From Siphonodentalium dalli (lineage: Eukaryota > Mollusca > Scaphopoda > Gadilida > Siphonodentaliidae): a DNA stretch of 64,000 nucleotides. The notes under the pieces are model-generated. The model was not told where the DNA came from and searched no databases. It saw nothing but the letters and a program-made list of their open reading frames with translations. The stretch covers positions 46,594,911 through 46,658,910 of the forward strand of contig CP136066.1 in NCBI GenBank assembly GCA_032622095.1. The letters run 5' to 3'. Position numbers and translations under genes: made by a program. Below, piece by piece: positions 46,650-59,078 of the stretch; the first letter of the stretch is position 1, and the number at the start of each line of letters is the position of its first letter.

Positions 46650-46744
46650 CTGTTAAGGAAGAATATATGCCCGTCGTCTATGTTCCTCTCCTCCAATGAC
46701 AGGTATGTCTCTCGTGTGCATATCATCAACGCCAAAACATTAAC
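46650..46744 (-). CDS. DHRS11-like dehydrogenase exon before the catalytic exon
   Basis: Minus strand: acceptor gggttttcctttcag, then 31 codons VNVLALMICTRETYLSLEER and NIDDGHIFFLN plus two bases (AG), then gcatgtaac. V-N-V-L-A-L-x-I-C-T-R-E and D-D-G-H-I are the conserved helix and strand before the catalytic Ser in DHRS11 and relatives. The split codon joins to T in the next exon and restores LNS-LAG. The start is phase 0. Exons encoding the first roughly 115 residues (Gly-rich cofactor loop, NNAG) must lie further right and were not found between here and 63 kb. Confidence 0.92.
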
Positions 46745-46819
46745 CTGAAAGGAAAACCCAAGATAATAGTCGCTCTAACCAATATGTTGGAGAGCTATAT
46801 ATCACTACTGGAAGCACAT

Positions 46820-47420
46820 CTCATTAAATTGTTTTCAAAATAGCGTTAATTTGTTATTAATTCATTAAAATTCATTAAAATAGGTCATTAATACTTGTTA
46901 TTCATACATTTAATAACATCATTAAAATGGACTTAACTCTTTTCTTTTAATGCTAGATTAATGACTGCAATCATTAAAAACCCTGCGACGAACATTGAAT
47001 TTTTTAAGTGTTCTTGATATCCAATTAAATTATGTATTGAACAACAATTGAGGACATTAATTTATTTTCTTTAAGGATTAAATTATTTTTGATAGCCTTA
47101 ATTTACGCATACGCAAAATTGTAAGGGCATTAAGATATGTTTGCATTAATTTTTATTTAAGTGTTCTTAATATCCAATTAAATTATGTACCCAACAACAA
47201 GTGAGGGCATTAATTTATTTTCTTTAAGGATTAAATTATTTTTGAGAGCCTTAATTACCGTATAGGTATAATTGTAAGGACATTAAGATATTTTTGCATT
47301 AAATTGTTTTGTTTTGGTAAAAATAAGCACATTAACACCTATTCATGATCAAACTTGCAAAAATTTAATGCGATATAATATATATATATTCCCCACTCAT
47401 TTCATGCTATTAAATTAAGT
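46820..47420. repeat. ATTAA-rich region with a tandem duplication of about 150 bp
   Basis: Copies at about 47005-47155 and 47156-47305 share aagtgttcttgatatccaat, aattatgta, aacaacaa, gaggacattaatttattttc and taaggacattaagatatttt. The word cattaa/ttaatg recurs throughout 46850-47350. No coding content. Confidence 0.7.
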
Positions 47421-49170
47421 GAGCTTTTGTAATTCGTTCACAGACAAGCTAGTGTTGTATATCACAATTTTATAATTCAATATCAATTTCTTGATAAATA
47501 TGATTTAGTGCTGCTCGCTTCACAATCATAATGCTAAAACATCAACTTAAGATATCGGTTCAAATCCGACAATAATAGCGAATTCGGAAAGTATTCCATA
47601 ACACAAATTCCCACGTTAAATTCAGACTAAAGTAAATAACCGGACCTACATTCTGATACATTCCCCTTTGAAGAAACAACCTTGCAAAATACAGGCGGAC
47701 ATTATATTACGCTACACAATAACAAGCTGATATTTCGATGGTTACCGGCATGGAATGGGGTGAGGAAGCAAAGTCGCATATGGCACTATTTACAGCGAAC
47801 TACGCGAAACGAAATAGTCCTCTCTCGTCCCTTTTCTCAATCATAAGACAGACTGGATAGTTGTGCTTTTCGCCCCGCCTCTCGAGTTGTCGGTTCCGCC
47901 CTGCAGACTAGGATTGAGCAGCCAATCTCCATGTTGGCGGCTAAGTTCATTCACTCCCACTCCCCCATAGCGACTATGCAATTACAGAGAGTTCGTCTTT
48001 ATCAGCATTTATATTAAGATGACTTTACGCGGATTTGACAGACCACTTCATCCTAAATGAAAACTGACTGTGTAAACGCAATTCGTAAAATTCGTAAGAT
48101 TTATCATCAATCTGTCTGTCGAATGGAAATGGACGAGAACCCGTTTTCCACAGAGGATATGTACCTTAAAGTGGGGCCCGAATTATTGGCGGCGTCGTGC
48201 GATATTTTGGCTTCGAAATTGCCTCATGTTTGGGGGTAGCGTACCGTTTGCCGTGTTTAAAGAGTGAAAAGTAATGGTGACTTGAGGTTTAACCCACTTC
48301 GGTTGGTGTCTGAAGGGCCAATCTGACAATTCAGGTCCATAATGTAGAAATTGGGTGGACAACGAATGTGGGAGGAGGCATTGGAAATGCACGGTAAAAT
48401 ATTTTGTGTAGTGCAACCTATAAGCCGTTTCTTGACCCTCATGTGCATGTGCACAAATTAGGGTACATATGACGGCCTAAAATTCCTTAAATCGACATGT
48501 AGTTTGCATTCAAATCGAAAAAATAAAGTTGCGATATGCCGGTTATCATCATCATAATATGAAAATATAGTATGTGTGGAATGTGTCACGTTAAAATGAG
48601 CACCGGAGGATCATGTTCCTATTTTTCAGATGCCATGAAAACGGTAGGCATTTTTATGCATGTTTTCTCCGTTACCAACCCGAAAAGGTAGCATATGGTT
48701 ACGTGCAGTCCATTTAAACATGTGGCAACAGTTTTATATTGTCAGAATCAATACACAATGGTGGCTATTGTCACATGCATGCAATTTGATAAAATACTCA
48801 TGATTCTAGCTGTCACTAGCCATATATTTAGGGTCAATGGCTACCCGTATATCGTAGGATGACCGTGCAATTAAAAATTCATTCCGAATCGAACACTCTC
48901 TATCACTCTATATGGTTTATAAACAGACAAAATTGGCCAATTTCTTATGTGTGGATATATACGTTTTCGAAAACAAAACATGTGCAAAATATTGATGTGG
49001 CGTTTGTGATATGCGACACACATATATTACAGTGGGCGTGGTAACGGAGAAAACACATTTTGGGTCTTTATGTTCCTAAATATTGCGAATCGTTGATACA
49101 CACTAAATTTTGAATAATATGTGACACAAACGTGTTCGGTTGAATTTCTAACTTCGCTGGAAACATATTA
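47420..49170. other. Non-coding DNA with one unassigned 60-codon ORF
   Basis: A plus-strand frame at 48057-48239 (MKTDCVNAIRKIRKIYHQSV start, LPHVWG end) has balanced amino-acid use and is followed by gggggtagcg, but I recognise no family and no splice context decides it. The 47880-48000 stretch is locally GC-richer (cgccccgcctctcgag), which could mark a promoter. Confidence 0.35.
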
Positions 49171-49173
49171 ACT

Positions 49174-49473
49174 ATTATTTGAAACTACATGCATGCAGTC
49201 CCATGTACTTTGAATGTGTATGTGTTTCCAGTAAACCCATATCATTGATCTATGCTGGTGCACACAATTATGTGCATCTAAAAATAAGACCTGTATAATC
49301 ATGGCATTCAATTGTATTTAATTACATTATTTGAAACTACATGCATGCAGTCCCATGTACTTTGAATGTGTTTCCAGTAAACCCATATCATTGATCTATG
49401 CTGGTGCACACAATTCTGTGCATCTAAAAATAAGACCTGCATAATCATGGCATTCAATTTTATTTAATTACAT
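49174..49473. repeat. Tandem duplication of about 150 bp
   Basis: Two adjacent copies start ttatttgaaactacatgcat and end gcattcaatt(g/t)tatttaat. They differ by one 6-bp indel (tatgtg) and a few substitutions, so the duplication is fairly recent. Confidence 0.88.
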
Positions 49474-50032
49474 AAATATAAGAATGTGTTAATATATGTC
49501 GAACAAGGAATACCTGGCAATTCAAACGCCCGATGTAATATTAGCATGGGCATGATGGTAACGGAGAACAAACCTATATATAGTTATATACGACATGTAT
49601 GCAAGTTTATGAATGAGGAATATTTTGCTATACTCAAACCGGTTTTGGACAAGCTTCCAAAACAAGACAGTCAATGACTGTGTTGTCGCTCACCAGACTG
49701 CAAAGAATGATAAGACTGGGACTCTGGAGATCACAACAGTCAGAACTTTTCATAATCACTTTAAAAGAAGTAGATCTAAACAGTATATGTGGCAAGAGAG
49801 ACTTCACGTATGTATATTGGTGAAAATCCACCTTGAAATTACCAACTGTACACTACTGATCACCCCCTCCTCCAGCTCAACAAGTCCCCTCCCGACTGGG
49901 CTTCAGACTCCCAAGTCTTAGGTTGGAATTTCACAACCGACAATTTGAAATTAGCTAGTAGCCTTCAATTAATTCCTGCCTATATAAATCAATATAATAA
50001 ATGTCATCGTTACTAGTGTCATCACATTGAGT

Positions 50033-50447
50033 CTATATGTCTAAACATGACAAACACGTGAAATTATCACCGTTGTCAAAGACACCGTAATCCTCTCCGC
50101 AACATTCATGAAACCACTTGCCACAATCTGAGCACAACACCCATTCGTCGCGTTTACTGGGGTCGAGTGGATCATCATAAACCCATCCTCACTTCCCACA
50201 AGGGTACGCATCTTGACAGTTATTTTCCGCAGTCTTTTTTAAAGCTCGCTTGCCTTTGATGACCGTGGACCATTATAGACTCGCGAACATGTGGTGCAGA
50301 CATCGTTGTAAACTTCCAATTGCATTTCAGTTCGGATTCACCATTTGAAGCTAGAAACTTTAAACAATTGGCGCAGAAACATGACGTTTCTCTGGTAGCG
50401 GTGCCGTTTGCGTGTTTGGTAAAGGAATAACCGTGTGTACCTTGAGT
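50033..50447 (-). pseudogene. Decayed Cys-rich/PHD-like protein fragment, probably transposon-derived
   Basis: One minus frame (about 50447-50222) reads GTHGYSFTKHANGTATRETS followed by CFCANC and KCNWKF. Another frame (about 50225-50033) reads GWVYDDPLDPSKRDEWVLCS, then DCGKWFHECCGEDY and FTCLSCL. The second half resembles a PHD-type zinc ribbon (C-x2-C ... W-[FY]-H-x2-C ... C-x2-C). The frames are offset, and an in-frame stop lies between CGK and GWVY, so it is not intact. The combination of a CFC-type motif with a terminal PHD-like finger is, by memory, found in uncharacterised transposon-associated proteins of marine invertebrates. A decayed host exon is the alternative. Confidence 0.5.
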
Positions 50448-50819
50448 GTTCTAGGAACGGGTAGGACATCGGGAAAACCAATTACATGGCGCTTTCGTTG
50501 AAGTGAATAAATGCGACATTAACCTTGGTCATACAAGTGAGATAATTACATAGCACTTGTATAATATAGTAACGGATTACTCAAGTTTCTGAGCTCATGA
50601 AATCGGATACCAAATAACGGACATCCCCAAAACAGCCAATTTTGTCACTCAAACCTCCCATTTGTGAAATATAAGGAAGCCAACCGGATTTTTCTATGTG
50701 ATATATATCTGCCATAAGACCCCTGTTTAATGATATGTTGCCATTAAGCGATCGGGACATGCATGAGATACACCCCTCGGACACGTATTTGCCATTTTTG
50801 CGCTATAAGGAATTTTGGG

Positions 50820-51120
50820 CCATATATATATGACCCGTGTGAACACATATTTGAAGGTATGTACTAGGTAAGTCGCCACATTATAGATCTCTGCGACTAA
50901 TTTCTATGAAATGGCTTTTCTGGTCTCATTTTAACCTCTTCTGCCACACATTTATTTATACGGCGATTATATGTTTAACAGATATTCCACCGGTATCGGG
51001 CCCTCCAATATGCACAAAGTAGGGCACATAATTATACGACGCGGGTGACAACATATTTGAAGGTGCGTGTATGTCCCCACAATATAGATCTTTCAGATTA
51101 ATTTCGATAAAATAGCTTAA
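50820..51120. repeat. Repeat with gacccgtgtgaacacatatt units
   Basis: Related segments at 50830-50970, 51040-51120 and 54120-54270 share acccgtgt(g/c)aacacatattt, gaaggt, atagatct and gactaatttcgataaaatgg with catttatacggcgattata. The two left copies are adjacent and the third is 3 kb away. Confidence 0.7.
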
Positions 51121-51419
51121 CTAAGTTTAGGGTGCATTTACACTGCTACAGAACTGTACACAGATCTACACGCAGACCAGTGCCAACGGGTTGATATAGA
51201 AATGCACACAGAAAGAAAACGGTATTCGTCCCTGTGAGTAAAAATCGTGTCCGCTATACGTCAGGGTCAACGCCGAAGCATTGCGACAGGCAAATCTGTT
51301 TTGATTAATTGTTACTCAGGCTTGGCGAATAATGTGTTACAATTTTCGTTGTCATTTCAACCCATGTATTTCGTATCTTCAAGATGGACAGGGACATGTC
51401 AACCGGGGGTGAGCTCGAC

Positions 51420-51640
51420 ATAGGGTGTATCACCACAACTTTGGTCAAAATGTTCAACAGTTGGAAATTTCATACCTGACAAAACATTAGTTGTAATTTC
51501 CAAACCAACAATAGGTTGAAAATGATATTGTAGTTTGATTTTCAAACATTTTGTAGTATTGTTTTCTGACCAATATTTGCATAATTTCCTACCTTATATG
51601 GAAAGATTGTGCCCTGGTCACTCCCCGTGGCCAGTCAAAA
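51420..51640. repeat. Fragment related to the inside of the 9800-11959 transposon
   Basis: Words actttggtcaaaatgttcaa, cagttggaaatttcatacct and gacaaaacatta correspond to 10340-10400 (actttggccaaaatgtttag). Either the 9.8-kb transposon picked up a dispersed repeat or this is a decayed piece of a related element. Confidence 0.55.
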
Positions 51641-52129
51641 CTGCTAGTTAATTTAATAAAAACAATATTGTCCTACATTTGGTCAACATTGTCATTAGAA
51701 TTATCATCAGTTGGAAATTTTGATACATTTGGTCAAATACAGGGTGTTGTACCATGGATACCCACTCCATACAAATCCAAAATGACCACCTCCCGGATGG
51801 TGTCAAACAGGAGATATATATGCTGACACGGCACATACCAAATCGCTGTTGTCTGCAGAGTTTGGAGTTTGGGTTTGGGAAGATCCCCGGGAAGATTTGA
51901 AAGGGCTGTAAGCCCTCTCCTACAACCAAGCTGTTGTCTGTTGGTAGTTGATCCATTTTTATGTCTGGCCTAAACAGAAACGACTCCTAGTGAGTTGTCA
52001 ATTGACCCTACCGCAATTAGCTGTGTGAGCCAATTAGATAAATGCATTATACAGCCTGGGGCAGCGATCGCTTCTGCGAAGAGGAGGTTAGACAAAAAGA
52101 CTCATTTACCGGCTTAGGGTGGATACACA

Positions 52130-53320
52130 CATGCATGTAATCTCTGTAAATATCATGTATTTTGCGTTTTACATGGATCATACAGACCATGTAATATGTG
52201 TCTGCTGACAACCCAATCGTTTCGGCTATGTTTGACCACAGTGAGTCAAGCTCTGCGCGTGCAGTGAGCCGTTGACTGGACGAAGTCGTCAGGCCGCTTA
52301 AAATAATTGTTCGCGCGATAACCCAAATGTTGGACGTTCTGTTTAAATCATTGTCAGTCTTCTCTTGATTGTATACCAGCGATGGTCCCAGGATTTCCCA
52401 ATGCAGGGGCTATGGTCCCCAACGTGGATGCTATATTATCCAGGAAGCTACCGGACTGACCACTACATATTTCCACGACCGGGGGGGGGGGTGCATGCAG
52501 CACATGAGTCCTACCCCCCTGAAGCCACGAAGGCACTCCTGATTTGTAAATATTGTAGTTGACAGTCATATATGTCGTGCCTGTTTGCTACGAGTGATTA
52601 ATCTCATATGCAGCTATTTATGCTATTCATATAATTATGAACATATTATTACAGCTTTAAATTTGAAGGTACAGAAGGTGGTGTTGCTGTGCATATGTGT
52701 CTTCATTCGGGAAAAGGGTTGTCTAGCTACGAGTTCACAACTACGTCACATTTCCTCTATTGTGTTATATACGCACAATTTACGTCTATGGACTATTTAA
52801 GTAAACCATTATGTTGTACATTCTTGCCCAGATAACCCCGGCCAATACATTCAACTAAACCCCTTAGTTATTCGAAACTTTCGAGAACCAGCCCCTCCCC
52901 CAATCATGGATTATAGTCCAAAATGTGATAGTTCAAGCCTGTACAGGCTAAACTTGTGACAGTTAGGAACTTGTTCATCCTGTGGCCTGAGAAACATATA
53001 CTGTTCTGTAAATTATGGGTTAAAAATGGGGGGGGGAGGTGACTCTTTTTTCTTTCAACGCTGTACCTGCATTAATATTTTTGGCGCTGTAATGGGATAT
53101 ATGCATGGAAATCCCAATTGAATGTTATCACATGAGCTCGCACTCAAATTATCCGAGCAATCTCAACAAACTGGTATTGTCTGTCTTAATTTTCCAATGC
53201 CTGTTATTCAAGGCATGAGAGCACCATATCGGACTGTTAAAATTTGAGCTCAGGCCATGCATAGTCGAGAAACAAATATCCTTATCCTTACGACTCGGCG
53301 TTGTCCGATTAGGCTAAATC
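52130..53320. repeat. Dispersed repeat shared with 29330-30115, copy 2
   Basis: Longer copy of the same family, same strand, with the collinear blocks described for copy 1 plus extra sequence at 52560-52860. A poly-G tract (about 52481-52490) lies in the segment missing from copy 1. No coding motif. Confidence 0.7.
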
Positions 53321-53739
53321 ACTTAACATGGAATTCACCATGTATGAGTTAGTTGATTGCCATGTGTATTACTATATATAGCACTTCCAAAATGTGGAGC
53401 CAAAGAGCCGTTCGGGTTTTGCTGGACGAGATCAAATTGGGAGTCAGTGTGTGGGACATTAAACACTCATGTATCACAATCGTCATAAAAGAGCTTCAAA
53501 AGTCTGCACATTTTATTTTTATTTTGGATGACCCTGTTTCCAAGAAATGACGAGAAACAAAACAAGTATAAAATCGACGGACTCAAATCCACTTTTCGAA
53601 ATGAACTAAAACTCGTGAAAAACAGCAACAGATATCAGACAGGATTTATTCATTTCGGCACCCATGAAAAAACACATGTTTATGACTGGCCTGAAATCTC
53701 TTGATAACAGTTAGTTTGATTTTGGCTTATAACTACTCA

Positions 53740-56450
53740 CTGGTCTCACCTGTTGAAATGGAACGTTCGTGCGCAGGCGATTAATGCTATCAATGATTGG
53801 TGTGACCATGTAAAATACATGGATTTTACATACAGAAATTACATGCATGTGTGTATCCACCCTTGCTCGATTTCGCTTTGATATTGTTTTGTATAAAAGA
53901 GTATTGGTTTCATGTAAGTTGACTAAATTTGAGATAATGAACCACATATTGTTATAATCTCCAAGGGATGATTTGTTGGGGAAAGAGGGACACTAATATG
54001 GCCAAAGTATATGACAGCACCTGTTAAATGCACCTGTTGTCGATTAATACAGGCTGATTAGGGCGCCTCTTCCTGATAGCTTTCGGATTTGTGATGGTTA
54101 CATTTGGTGTAACAAAATAGGCCACGTATACGACCCGTGTCAACACATATTCGAAGGAAGGTAGGTCTAAAAAATATAGATATATTAGACTAATTTCGAT
54201 AAAATGGGTTATCTGGCCTCATTCTGACCCCTTCCGCCACACATTTATACGGCGATTATATATGTTATATAATATATGTTTATATCTTTCTAGACAATAT
54301 TGCTAATGACTAAAAAAATAAGTCACAAGAGTTGAACACCATACCCCATAGTTACGCATGTTCGTTTATGTTGGGGTTTAGTAGGACCGTGTACATCTGT
54401 TGATTGGAATTGGCCTCTGTGAACCCAAATAGTCAAGGACGTTTCTTGGAACGCATGCAAATACACAAGTACACTTCGTATCATATACTAAACATAGAAT
54501 TCACATACGTTTTATTGGCCCCCAGGGATCAGCGGAAAACAACGAAGCAAACTACACGTTATGGCGTGAAACAAGAATCAAATAGTGAGAAATGACAACG
54601 CCATCGATGTCGTATTATTTGGCATATATAAAAACATATTGCAGTTTTAACTATATACACATTTTGCAATACATTGATGTCATGAAAACATGTATATAGG
54701 TAACGTGTATTTTGTTGAATATATACGATAGTTGTGGATGTGTGTATACTATATTGGTTTGGTGAGAAAGGATGTGGAAACATCTTTAAAATCGGACGTG
54801 CCAAAATAAAGTTTAATTAGAATATGTACACATCATAATCACGTATGCTATGTGAAATAGTGTGCATACGTTCCAATTGGTTGACATGTTCATCGCCAAA
54901 AACGTACATTGACCATTGCATTGATACACCGAAACATGAACACGCCATCCATTGCCAATTAGTAAAGTGATTTCCCATGGCATTCCTAAGCTATACCACC
55001 AGCATAAACACGAAAACTATGATGCGGGCATCATTTTGGCTGTCAAGTATGTTCGATATGTAGGAATAAAATGAGAATAAAATATAACTGAAGAGGAATA
55101 ATAGTGCACCGCTTCACCACTGCAATTCCAAATGTATTGAATCAAGATCGTTGCATTTGGGAGTAGTTTCCATGCGCAAGCAGTGACCGTTCATGGTCCA
55201 CCCAAGGCGCGAAAGTATGTATAGCACTGGCGAAAAGTGGTGGATCATGCAGCAGCGATTTCATATATCGTACCGGTACATACACATTCCAAAGCACTCC
55301 ACTACTTAATACCCCCACTTGCATATAATCATGCGGCAAGAGTCGACACATTAATTGTGTTGACATCATTATTCTATTCAGACATATAATTCATATTACA
55401 TCAGATTACATAACTAATACTCAGATTCATATAATTCCCGGGATAGTGCCAATGCATATAACTCTTATGTCTCCTGAATTCAATTAGTGTTATATTACAA
55501 ATCCCCTTCTGAACATCACACAGTAACACTTTTCGTCTAACATGTAGACATAGAACGTTGCCTTTAAATATAACCCCGGGAAGGGGACGCGACTCCGAAA
55601 GGGGGCCTATACTCCGATCCGATGATTGATTGCTTGGTGTGACTAAATCTAACTAGTTAAGGGGACACTAAATGTTTAGCACTTTTGCTGATTTCAAAAC
55701 GACAAAGTCAGATCATCTTTGATATCTATAAATTGTTTTGAAGAGGAGTCAATTCTGCTCAGAAAAATATATTCAGTTCAACCACACGATGCATTAAAAC
55801 CAACACAATCAGCTTTCAAGGTGGATAATAATGCGTATAAAATCTATAAACGCTCTTCACCAATTTTTTAAATAACGAAAATTTGACTTCCTCTTAGTAT
55901 TTCAGTAATTTTGTTTTTGTCAAAACATTCCCATCTGCTATTTCTACATTATGTAACATTAACTCCCCACAGGTGTAAAGTTTTAACCGCTATAACGATA
56001 GTTTGGTAATACTTCAATATGAATAAGTCGCGTACCGCGATTTAATCAAATCGGTATAAACTTAACTGTTTTCTCGTTGAAAATAGCGCGATGATCACAT
56101 CTGATGTGTCGCGATGGTGTTATTTTCTGGTTCACTTTATGTTTATATAATTTATAGCGATATGATAAACATTTCATTTGGTGTCCCTTTAACTCAGCGG
56201 CTGCACCAAGCCTAATTAAATGATATAGGTTAGCAAGATTCCCCGCGCATTAATTCAGGTCATGGCCATTTTAAAAATGTTCCCTGTTCTGCCCGTAATT
56301 GTGTTTGTTCAATGTTATGACCCATAACCTCAGTCGCGCACGTTTTTTATATTATGCTGCCATAATGTGTATAGTATGTACATCATTAGTGGTGTCATAA
56401 CTCATAAGTGGCTGCTCTCGGTGGGAGGTACATTTCAAGTTGGTATCGCC
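53740..56450. other. Non-coding DNA, no gene established
   Basis: A minus-strand stretch near 53757-53816 reads MVTPIIDSINRLRTNVPFQQ followed by a consensus donor (cag then gtgaga). It could be a short first exon, but nothing else supports it. The remainder is AT-rich sequence without tandem structure. Confidence 0.35.
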
Positions 56451-56453
56451 TGA

Positions 56454-57722
56454 GGGAGCACTTTGGCACGAATGTCACATCGCGTTAATCACCTACTTTT
56501 CGCAGACGATCTTTTGCCGATATCGGAAACACCGGATGGATTACAAAAATGTTTAAATAAGGTTTCTCAATTCTCAAATGACAATAGTTTACCTATCAAT
56601 ATTGATAAGACAGAAGTTATGGTAATTACGGGAAAGAAGAAGGAAACGCTATCGGTATTCAAACTAAATGATAAAATATTAAAGAGTTGTGAACAATTTG
56701 CATACCTTGGACGGTTGTTCACGTCAAATGGAAAATTTAAACTCGCACAGGAAAACTTGGCAAACCGCGCACTTAAAGTGGTTCACAAACTTAGGAAAGC
56801 GATAAACAATCAATATCACCTGCCAGTAAAATTACTACTAAAACTATTCCGAGTTCTCGTCAAATCTGTTTTACTATATACGGTAGTGAAATATGGACAC
56901 CGGAGATGTCATGGAGAGACGACAGTCCAAGTGAAAAGATACATCTAAACTTTTGCAAAATTATTATGCAAGTATTAGGTGTGGGTTCAAAAGCTGTGAA
57001 CCATGCTGTAAGACTAGAACTCGGAGAATATCCATTATATGTGGACTGCATAACACAAGCTATGAAATTCCTTTCAAAAATAGAAAATGAGAACAAAAAC
57101 ACACTGGTGCATGCCGCATATAGAACAAATTATAATAACTCAATGAAACGCTCTCTTAATCAATTGTCATCTAGTTTCATGGCATCTATGGACACATCAT
57201 CGCCTAGTACTGAATCAAACTTAAACGATACGATCATCGCAAACATAGAGCAAGGTCTGAAAAACGAATATATCAACACGTACATTGATAACACACAAAA
57301 TGAACATAGTAAATTACGAACGTACAACAATATTAAAGAAACTATGGGAATTGAACAGTACATACTAGACTTAAATACGAGGGAGAAGAGAGAAATGTTC
57401 TGTCGCCTACGGATAAGTGCGCATTCACTTAGGATTGAAAAGGGGCGGCATCAACGACCTCTCATTCCAGCTGACGAACGAAAATGCCAGTTTTATACTT
57501 CGGACGAAGTAGAAGACGAATGGCATTTTGTAATGAAATGTATGAAATATACCGATGTAAGGGAACCATTATTCAAAAAACTAGAAAATACAAACTGACA
57601 ATTTCGGAAAGCCGACGAAAAGGGTCGCTTTCTGTACATAATGCGGAATGACAATTCAACCGAGTGCAACTTGATCAGCGATACCATTGCCGAGTTCTTC
57701 TCAATTCGGAACAAAAGTTGAG
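56454..57722 (+). pseudogene. 5'-truncated LINE reverse transcriptase and C-terminal region
   Basis: The open frame starts after a stop at 56451 and at once shows HLLFADDLLPIS (catalytic ADD), then INIDKTEVMV, EQFAYLGRLF and LVKSVLLYT. A frame change near 56880 moves to the next frame, which continues with SWRDDSPSEKIHLNFCKIIM, a long helical region, and a Cys/His tail (CQFYTSDEVEDEWHFVMKCM). A TGA at 57596 interrupts the last 41 codons, which end at a TGA at 57720. The element is 5'-truncated as typical LINE insertions are. It belongs to a different lineage from the one at 12829, because the palm motif and tail differ. Confidence 0.9.
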
Positions 57723-58030
57723 AATGAGAGATATTTAGATACGTGCAGATTGATACAAATATAGATAGACAGAGGTTTATTTCTTCTAAAACTGAAGAAC
57801 TACATACATTGCCAAATACTTTATAAACATTCATAACAGTAAATTACATCTTTTCAATACATGTTTGCCTAGGTAAACATTTCTTTATTGTTTATGTATA
57901 CATTGAAATACATAACTATCCAATGAAAATTCACAATCTATACGTATATATATATTTTTTATGTAATCCATCTTGCATACTGCTCCTAGAGAGTGTTTAT
58001 GTTAATAAAGAATCTGAATCTGAATCATCG
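57723..58030 (+). repeat. 3' UTR and tail of the LINE at 56454
   Basis: The untranslated stretch ends with gttaataaagaatctgaatc and tgaatc. An aataaag motif followed by a short (gaatct)n repeat is the usual 3' terminus of such LINEs. This fixes the insertion's right border near 58030. Confidence 0.7.
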
Positions 58031-58980
58031 CGGGTAGAATTTTGTCGCTTGTCAATTAAGAATACCGCACCAACATTTTTAACTTATATAATTAATTTAA
58101 AGATGCTCTGGTTGTTCGACTTTTTATACGGTTTTATTGTGTTTCGAGTAAAGTAATTAGAATCTCATTTGAGCTATCGACATTACTTTTGAACTTCCGA
58201 ATATTAATAGTTGAGTACACATTTTAGTGTGTTTTATAATTATACTCATGGTTGTATGTCTAGCCGTCCGTCCGTTTTGTTTATGAATGACAACTTTAGT
58301 TAGGGTGATTGGATAGGAACCAAATTCGGAACAGTGGAGACTATATTTTATTGCAAAAAGTCGCCGATTAGGACGAAACATGCTAACATATTTACACTAT
58401 GTAAAAACGATGAACACTCAATACAATATTGTTATACAGTTCATTAAATATTTTCTTCTTTTGATAAGTATTAATAAAATTACCTATAGTATCCAGATAA
58501 ATTATGGGTTTGGTCGTAGCATTTGTCATATTCTGAATTCCGGACTTGAAAAAAAACTCCCCAGTGAGGTATATGCCAAATGTCTACTGGTATATATATT
58601 TACCAGTAGACTGTCAACTAAGTACTCACACACTTAAACAGTTATTACTTATTATTCCATCTCAACCGTTTGTATTTACACTTATTTCGCCACAAAATAT
58701 ATCATATATCATGTAAAGTGCGTCGATCCGTAATACACACAACACAATAAGAAATATTCAAATGAAATAATCGCGATGGCACGTGTCCGGCAATCATACT
58801 CGGATGAGTCTGGTCAGCGATACTGGTCAATCAGCAGCTCCACGAGACACCACTCACGCCGACAACCAATTAAACCGGAGTTCACTGGTGCGGAATTTTG
58901 GCAATTAACGTCGCGGCGAGTGGTGGGCGTGATCAATATAACCACGCGGATTGTTGTTAATTTGCATATGATATGCTGCT
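58030..58980. other. Non-coding DNA, no gene recognised
   Basis: A plus frame at 58776 and its minus shadow share a locally GC-richer stretch (58770-58950), but no motif or splice site supports coding. Confidence 0.4.
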
Positions 58981-58988
58981 CATCCAAA

Positions 58989-59078
58989 AATGAATGCAAT
59001 GTCTGCACACTCTCATAACGCCAGAACACATAATCAGAACACTAAACGTTCGGTAACACTTAGAGAACACCTAATAGG
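58989..59078. repeat. Left 90-bp direct repeat flanking the 3-kb inverted-repeat unit
   Basis: From atgaatgcaatgtctgcaca to acacctaataggt it matches 62113-62203 in the same orientation with a few substitutions and a 6-bp indel. It contains agaacac words that belong to the motif cluster at 62135. Confidence 0.8.

Noticed and set aside
48057-48239. 60-codon plus-strand ORF as a small gene
   Set aside because: No family resemblance, promoter or splice context could be established; kept only as a remark.
53757-53816. Minus-strand MVTPIIDSINRLRTNVPFQQ followed by a consensus donor as a first exon
   Set aside because: No signal peptide, no second exon and no recognised family; a 20-codon frame with a donor is expected by chance in this length.
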